From NCBI GenBank assembly GCA_003550305.1, contig QKYT01000983.1, forward strand, positions 21,839 to 34,931: a DNA stretch of 13,093 nt. Direction: 5' to 3'. The notes below the pieces were generated by a model, which was not told where the DNA came from, did no database searches, and saw only the letters and a list, made by a program, of their open reading frames with translations. How positions within the stretch are numbered: the first letter of the stretch is position 1; each line of letters begins with the position of its first letter. Below, in pieces: positions 8,869 through 13,093 of the stretch. This DNA is from Glomus cerebriforme (lineage: Eukaryota; Glomeromycota; Glomeromycetes; Glomerales; Glomeraceae). A program made the translations under genes and the position numbers.

Positions 8869-9028
8869 CTTTTTTTCTTTTTTTTCTAATCATCTTGTGC
8901 AGTATGATAATTCAAGTTGGAGAAAATTAAAAACAAGAGCTCATTCACCTTATTTTAAAATCCTAATTATTATCCTAAGTTTATTTCCTCTCTACCTTTT
9001 AACTACTACTCCTTAAACTCCCTCTTAT

Positions 9029-9072
9029 CTTCCTTATACTGTATATGAGGTCTTCCTCTATCAGGAAAGGAA
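9029..9072 (+). ncRNA. Hairpin module B1 in repeat B
   Basis: First module of copy B, nearly identical to A1 including the TATATGAGGTCTTCCTC core. TTCCTT pairs with AAGGAA (9067-9072). RNA status is hypothetical. Confidence 0.35.
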
Positions 9073-9156
9073 ACCAGTAATACCAGTCAGTTAGTTGAGT
9101 ATCTTCTATCTGGCGGGTTTGGTNTTTTTTTTAAATTCCTTTAAACTTCCTCTTCT

Positions 9157-9228
9157 CTTCCTTATACTGTATATAGAGGTTTTCTTCGTATCAGGCAAGG
9201 AAAGACCGGTCAGATCTGGCTGGTTTGG
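9157..9228 (+). ncRNA. Hairpin module B2 in repeat B
   Basis: Second module of copy B, nearly identical to A2. The outer arms TTCCTT/AAGGAA (ending 9202) are kept, followed by the CCGGTCAGATCTGGCTGG near-palindrome. The inner arm carries changes (TATAGAGG against TTTCTTCG), so the inner stem is weaker. Confidence 0.3.
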
Positions 9229-10180
9229 TTTAGGCTATTTTCCATTTCCTTATATACTTATTATTGACTACTTTATTTATGAGCTCACATACCAACACCA
9301 CCAACACCCACAAAGATTTAGAGAAAGTGAAGATTAAATGATTTTTAAAAGTGATTTTATTAAACCATGGAAGCTATTGTAAAAAAAAATCAAAATGATT
9401 TAATTGGAATAATTGTTAATAAGAAAGTAAAGCTGTTTATTAAATTGGATTCTTTTGGACATATGACAAAAAAGTCACTAAAAAGAAATATCAGAAAAAA
9501 AATTGTAAGATCAGTGATGGACATTTTAAAATTATTGAAGAATTCTCTATGAGATGGGTTGGATCAAAAGAAAAGTTTATCAACTATTTTCTCACCATTG
9601 TCAATTGCTCTTTTACCAACCAGTATAGTAGAAAATTAAATGGAATTGAAAGAAAAATGTGGAAATGATCAAACAAATAAGCAGAACAAGCCAACATACA
9701 ATAAACCATACTGCTTTCATGGACTAAACAAACGTAAAAGGAAATTCAAGGCAGGAAATTTTACAACTTAAAGGATATATCAAAGTCTAAAGTGAATCCA
9801 AGAAAATATGAATTATGAATAAAAAAAGGAGAAATAATATTAAACAAAAGTAAACAATAAAATAAGGCTGATAGTTGTAATAACAAAATCAGAATCGATC
9901 AATTTAGAAATAGATATATGATAAATCTGAAACAAATAGCTATCAGTATTATTTTGGGAAACATATAGTTAAAACATTAATTTTTTAGTTTATTAATTAG
10001 TAGAAGATATAATTTCAATATTCAAATCCAATTTTTACAATTTAAAACTTTTATTTTAACTTAATAATATTTATTTTATTTTTTTATAATTTATGTAATT
10101 TTCAAAATTAATATTAATGAATAAAAGACTATTTAAAATATTGAAAATAAGTGATATGTATAAAATGCTTGAGTGTAATA

Positions 10181-11465
10181 ATTCAAGTCGGAGAAAATTA
10201 AAATTAAATATATTCAAATATCATTCACCTTATTTTAAAATCCTAATTATTATCTTAAGTTTATTTTCTCCCTACCTACTCTTTAAACTTCTCCTTCTTA
10301 TCTTATATTCATATCAAGGCAAGGAAATGCTAGTCAGAAAGTCGAGTATCTCTTATCTGGCTGGCTTGATTCCTTTTTAAATCCTTTTAAACGTCCATTT
10401 GACTTCCTTATACTGTATATGAGGTCTTCCTCATATCAGGCAAGGAAAGACCAGTCAGATAGTCGAGTATCTCCTATCTGGCTGGTTTGGTTTAGACTAG
10501 AATTCCCTCTTCATTTCCTTATATTGTCTTGACTATTTTATTTATGAGCTCACGTACCACCAAGACCCATATGGATTTGGAGAAAGTGATAATTAAATGA
10601 TTTTTAAAAGTGATTTTATTAAACTATGAAGCTATTGTAAAAAAAATTAAAAATGATTTAATTAGAATAATTGTTAATAAGAAAGTAAAGCCGCTTATTA
10701 AAATTGGATTCTTTTTATGAACATAAGCAAAGCTTTATAACTCAGTCAGCAAACAGATGATAAAAAAAGTCACTAGAAAGTAAATATCAGCAGAAAAAAT
10801 AGTAAGATCAGTAACAGACATTTTTACAACAGAACATAGTGAATAACAAAACTCACTGTATGAAATGGTTGGACAAAAGAAAAGTTTACCAACTATTTCC
10901 TTTTCCTCACCATGGAAATTGTTCTTTTACTAATCAATACTGTAGAAAATTGGAAGAAGAATATGAAAATGATCAAAAAATAGGCAGAATAAGCCAACAT
11001 ACAATAAACCATACTGCTTTCATGGATTATATCAAAGTCTAAATATAGTGAATCCAAGAAAATTTGAATTTATAAACAAAAGGAGAAATAATATTAAATC
11101 AAAGTAAACAATCTAGTAAAGTTGATAGGTATAACAACAAAATCAGAATTGATCAATTTAGAAATAGATACATGATAAATCTTGAAACAAGTAGCTATTA
11201 TTTTGGGAACATATACAGTAGTTAAAACATTGTCTTTTTTAGTTTATTATTTAGTTAGAAGATATAATTTCAATATTCAGATCAATTTTTACAATTTAAA
11301 ATAAATATTTATTTATTCTTTTTATAATTTATGTAATTTTCAAAAATTAATATTAATGAAATAAATATTATATCAATAAGATTTAAGATTATGTATTAAT
11401 GTTTGCTGTTCCTTAAAATTTTGAAAATATTGCAAGTGATTTGTAAAATGCTTGAACGTACATAA
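10181..11465 (+). repeat. Dispersed non-coding repeat, copy C (second unit of the tandem pair)
   Basis: Begins with ATTCAAGTCGGAGAAAATTA, matching copy B 1271 bp upstream. It keeps CATTCACCTT (10222), a degraded and an intact hairpin module (about 10298 and 10403), GATTTGGAGAAAG near 10573, AAAGCTTTATAACTCAG (10729), AGCCAACATA (10992) and CAATTTTTACAATTTAAA (11283), ending near GATTTGTAAAATGCTTGAAC. B-to-C offsets at the landmarks range from 1246 to 1303 bp because of indels. The promoter-like 5' block is absent, as expected if C arose by tandem duplication of an internal segment. Open frames at 10117-10380 and 10839-11042 are not shared with the other copies. Confidence 0.75.
10403..10485 (+). 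ncRNA. Best-formed hairpin module, C2 in repeat C
   Basis: Two consecutive stems can be read directly. Stem 1 (10403-10447): TTCCTT with AAGGAA, CTG with CAG, and a perfect TATGAGG/CCTCATA arm around a TCTT loop. Stem 2: CCAGTCAGATAG (10451-10462) with CTATCTGGCTGG (10474-10485), 12 pairs with a single G-U wobble and an 11-nt loop. A corroded version lies at about 10298-10355. Such a double stem suggests a structured RNA or a structure-prone recombination site. Confidence 0.4.
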
Positions 11466-12097
11466 CAGATAAGAAAGCACATATTCGATTACAAATAATT
11501 ACTACAGATAAAAAAAAATGAATTAAACGATTAGAATATCACATACAAAAGAGTTTTCTCCTACAAAAATACAGCCAATTATCCTGTCTGGGCCTCAATC
11601 TGTGCAAAAGCAAATTATAACATATTAGGGTGTCACACCGACTAATTAAATCAACTAACTATAAAAATTTAGTGAAATTCGTAGAAATGTTGCATACCTG
11701 TGTTTGTTTAATGCCGGAAAGTTCAATTGACGATATTAAATTCAGTACATGAATGATTATAGCAGAGCAACAAAAATTATTAAAATCTTTTAAAGGATTG
11801 TTTTTGATTTAGTAACTAGTTAAATAACTAAATTTAGTAGCGATTTTTAAAATTCCCTTTAATTTACCAGAGTTAAAAGCTTCGGAATTAATTAAATAGG
11901 TTAAATAAAGTCACAAGCTCACATTTATTACATATCAAAACGTCACACGACTACCAAATAACACCAAAAAATATATTCTGTATGACCGCATTAACACATT
12001 CCTATGACAACAATCTCACCAATGTGTCATTTCTGCGCACTTCTAATGCTAAAACTTTTTTTTTTTTTTTGAAAAGAAAGTTCAAAGTTAAACAGAG
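11466..12097. other. Intergenic AT-rich DNA with a possible minus-strand gene end
   Basis: Apart from the two-exon minus-strand remnant described separately, no coding signal is seen. It contains a T-run at 12057-12070 and a short inverted repeat, ACACATT...AATGTGT, around 11994-12027. No tRNA-like cloverleaf was found. Confidence 0.4.
11579..11780 (-). pseudogene. Possible 3' end of an unrecognised spliced gene
   Basis: On the minus strand an open stretch from about 11780 to 11698 ends LISSIELSGIKQTQ at a CAG|GTATGC donor. A 98-nt intron (11697-11600) ends in TTTGCTTTTGCACAG, a textbook pyrimidine-rich acceptor. The next exon (11599-11579) reads IEAQTG and stops. The splice joins in phase 0 without a frame break. 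Upstream of 11780 the frame is lost in AT-rich sequence, so at most about 34 residues are visible. I do not recognise a family. It could be a genuine last exon pair of a decayed gene, or coincidence. Confidence 0.3.
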
Positions 12098-12700
12098 ATG
12101 TTTTTTACTTTAATATTCGAAGAATTACAAGATGATGAAGAATCTCTTCATTCATTTATTTCAGTCAATAAAACATGGTGTGAAATGATTATTCCAATTT
12201 TATGGAACAAATCTTGGAAATTTATTTAAAGAAAGAAAATGAAAATTGTATAATTTATCAGATACAGTAAATCAAAAAATAAAAAATATTCATATAAAGC
12301 CTTTATTTGATTATATATTCCGTAAACATTTAAATTTAAATGGAATCAAAAGGATAATTCGTAATTTAGGCAAAGTACCTGAAACTTTAAATATTTAGCT
12401 GTTAATTATTATAATAATTAAAGTACTTGTTTATAAAGATACAAAATTTATACATCATCATATACCCAAATAATGTTTTGATTATGCAATTCAATTAGAG
12501 TTGAAACTTTTATTGAAGAGAATAAAAATTATGAAATTCAAAACTAATAGGAATTCCATATAATATTTGTCTCATAAATAATACCACTAAATTTTATCAT
12601 CAAGCTAATAAATCGTTTTGTGATATTTTTCGAAAATTTGCTAATTAAATAGCAATAATAAATATACCTATTACAAAGATCCTTTTATCCTCCAATTCCA
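12098..12700 (+). pseudogene. Decayed F-box-like gene
   Basis: Starts with an ATG at 12098 and runs 43 codons to a stop at 12229. The segment FISVNKTWCEMIIPILW matches the core of fungal F-box-like domains (S-x-V-N-x-x-W-C-x-x-x-I-P-x-L-W), which recruit Skp1 in SCF ubiquitin ligases. Later segments in shifting frames fit the leucine-rich region of the large Rhizophagus F-box-like family: 12270-12398 (PLFDYIFRKHLNLNGIKRII), 12423-12473 (VYKDTKFIHHHIP) and about 12550-12648 (YHQANKSFCDIFRKFAN). An intact member is about 450-550 residues. Here at least four stops or shifts occur within 600 bp and the end fades after about 12700, so it is a pseudogene. The family call for the first segment is fairly firm; the later matches are from general resemblance. 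Confidence 0.55.
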
Positions 12701-12974
12701 TTTTTTTTTAAATTTACGAACTTATCTTTCCGTTTTTTACACATTTTAAAAGATAGTCATGTTAATAAAATACAAATAGATATTCAAGCCATCAATATGT
12801 CATCTTTTGCATAGACAATTATTAACACTAAGCCACATTCATAATTTTTCTCACACTCTCAATCTTAAGATTAAAACTTTCAATAATATTTCTATTTTCT
12901 CCTCATGTAAATAAATAAATTATCATTAATTTATATTGATATATAATATAATATATATATATTCGCTTCTCATC
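12701..12974. other. AT-rich spacer before the BTB-like gene
   Basis: Stops in all frames. It may contain the last decayed codons of the F-box-like gene in its first 90 bp. A TATATTGATATATAATATAATATATATAT stretch around 12931-12961 lies just upstream of the next ATG and could include its TATA element, although in such DNA this is weak evidence. Confidence 0.35.
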
Positions 12975-13093
12975 ATGTCTGTAAAATTTTATAAAGAAAT
13001 TATTAATAATTATAAAAAACTTTATAAAACTAAAGAAGGTTGCGAGTTAAAAATTTATGCTAGTGAAAAACAAACATAAAAGAATATGTTCTT
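12975..13093 (+). pseudogene. BTB-type protein N-terminus, frameshifted and cut by window end
   Basis: The ATG at 12975 opens a frame beginning MSVKFYKEIINNYKKLYKTK, continuing to LKIYASEKQT and a stop at 13077-13079. This is the usual opening of the very numerous Rhizophagus BTB (often BTB-kelch or BTB-TLDc) proteins: a short amphipathic helix, then a strand leading into the BTB fold, which serves as a Cullin-3 substrate adaptor. In those proteins the next residues read N-I-K-E-I/Y; here NIKEYVL appears in the neighbouring frame across the stop. That points to a single-base loss near 13068-13076. Everything after 13093 is outside the window, so the extent of decay is unknown. A sequencing error in this A-rich run is also possible. 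Confidence 0.5.

Larger units (their letters stand above)
8676..10180 (+). repeat. Dispersed non-coding repeat, copy B (first unit of a tandem pair)
   Basis: Same ordered landmarks as copy A: GATCATCCATGCATAATTTA at the 5' edge, bZIP sites, TATA-like box, TTCAAGTTGGAGAAAATTA at 8911, CATTCACCTT at 8942, two hairpin modules at 9029 and 9157, AGCCAACATA at 9689 and CAATTTTTACAATTTAAA at 10029. It lacks the AAAGCTTTATAACTCAG landmark present in A and C. It runs straight into copy C. A 61-codon plus-strand frame (9367-9552, ATG in ACCATGG context, Lys/Ile-rich) lies inside; about 30 codons of it can be followed in copy C, which lacks the ATG, and not at all in A. One undetermined base (n) at 9124 sits in a T-run. 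The element looks mainly non-coding. Confidence 0.75.

Noticed and set aside
9095..9337. Plus-strand 80-codon open frame in repeat B
   Set aside because: Covers the hairpin module and a T-run containing an undetermined base (9124); not kept in frame in copies A or C.
10117..10380. Plus-strand 87-codon open frame across the B/C junction
   Set aside because: Arises from the tandem junction; no conservation in the corresponding part of B or A.
10839..11042. Plus-strand 67-codon open frame in repeat C
   Set aside because: Aligned segments of A and B contain stops and shifts; no motif.
5341..11465. CRISPR-like or satellite array
   Set aside because: Units are long, few and diverged, with no short regular spacers; a eukaryotic dispersed/tandem repeat explains them better.
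11580..11640. GC-richer patch considered as a tRNA fragment
   Set aside because: No acceptor stem, T-loop or anticodon arm could be paired; better explained by splice-site and exon sequence on the minus strand.

Overview
The window looks like nuclear DNA of an arbuscular mycorrhizal fungus (Glomeromycotina, Rhizophagus-like). It is extremely AT-rich and gene-poor and full of decayed mobile elements. It carries fragments of the families these fungi expand: a Crinkler-type header protein, a TKL-like kinase N-lobe, an F-box-like protein and the start of a BTB-type protein. Short introns of about 43-98 nt with GT...AG borders fit a fungal nuclear genome. The organism call is inference from family resemblance; no database was searched.

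Layout. Positions 1-2250 hold what looks like a degraded non-LTR retrotransposon ORF1 on the minus strand, with a possible LINE 3' tail near 285-396. Positions 2480-2820 hold a plus-strand reverse-transcriptase relic with a YLDD box. Positions 2979-5136 (minus) hold the main gene: six exons coding for a Crinkler-type ubiquitin-like header, an unassigned middle region and a C-terminal chymotrypsin/trypsin-fold serine protease with recognisable His, Asp and Ser motifs. Its header contains one apparent frameshift.

Positions 5341-11465 are dominated by three diverged copies of one non-coding repeat (A, B, C). B and C lie in tandem with a period near 1.25-1.3 kb. Each copy contains two versions of a module that can fold as an imperfect hairpin. 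A and B also share an upstream block with two bZIP-type TGAGTCA/TGACTCA sites and a TATA-like box. Between A and B lie a protein-kinase N-lobe relic (7168-7347) and AT-rich DNA with weak minus-strand, possibly spliced coding remnants.

Positions 11466-13093 hold a weak minus-strand two-exon remnant (11579-11780), a decayed F-box-like gene (12098 to about 12700) and the N-terminus of a BTB-like gene that is cut by the window edge and apparently frameshifted.

The genes form no operon or pathway. The unit most worth attention is the Crinkler-protease fusion, whose 5' end faces repeat copy A head to head. No rRNA, tRNA or CRISPR array was recognised.
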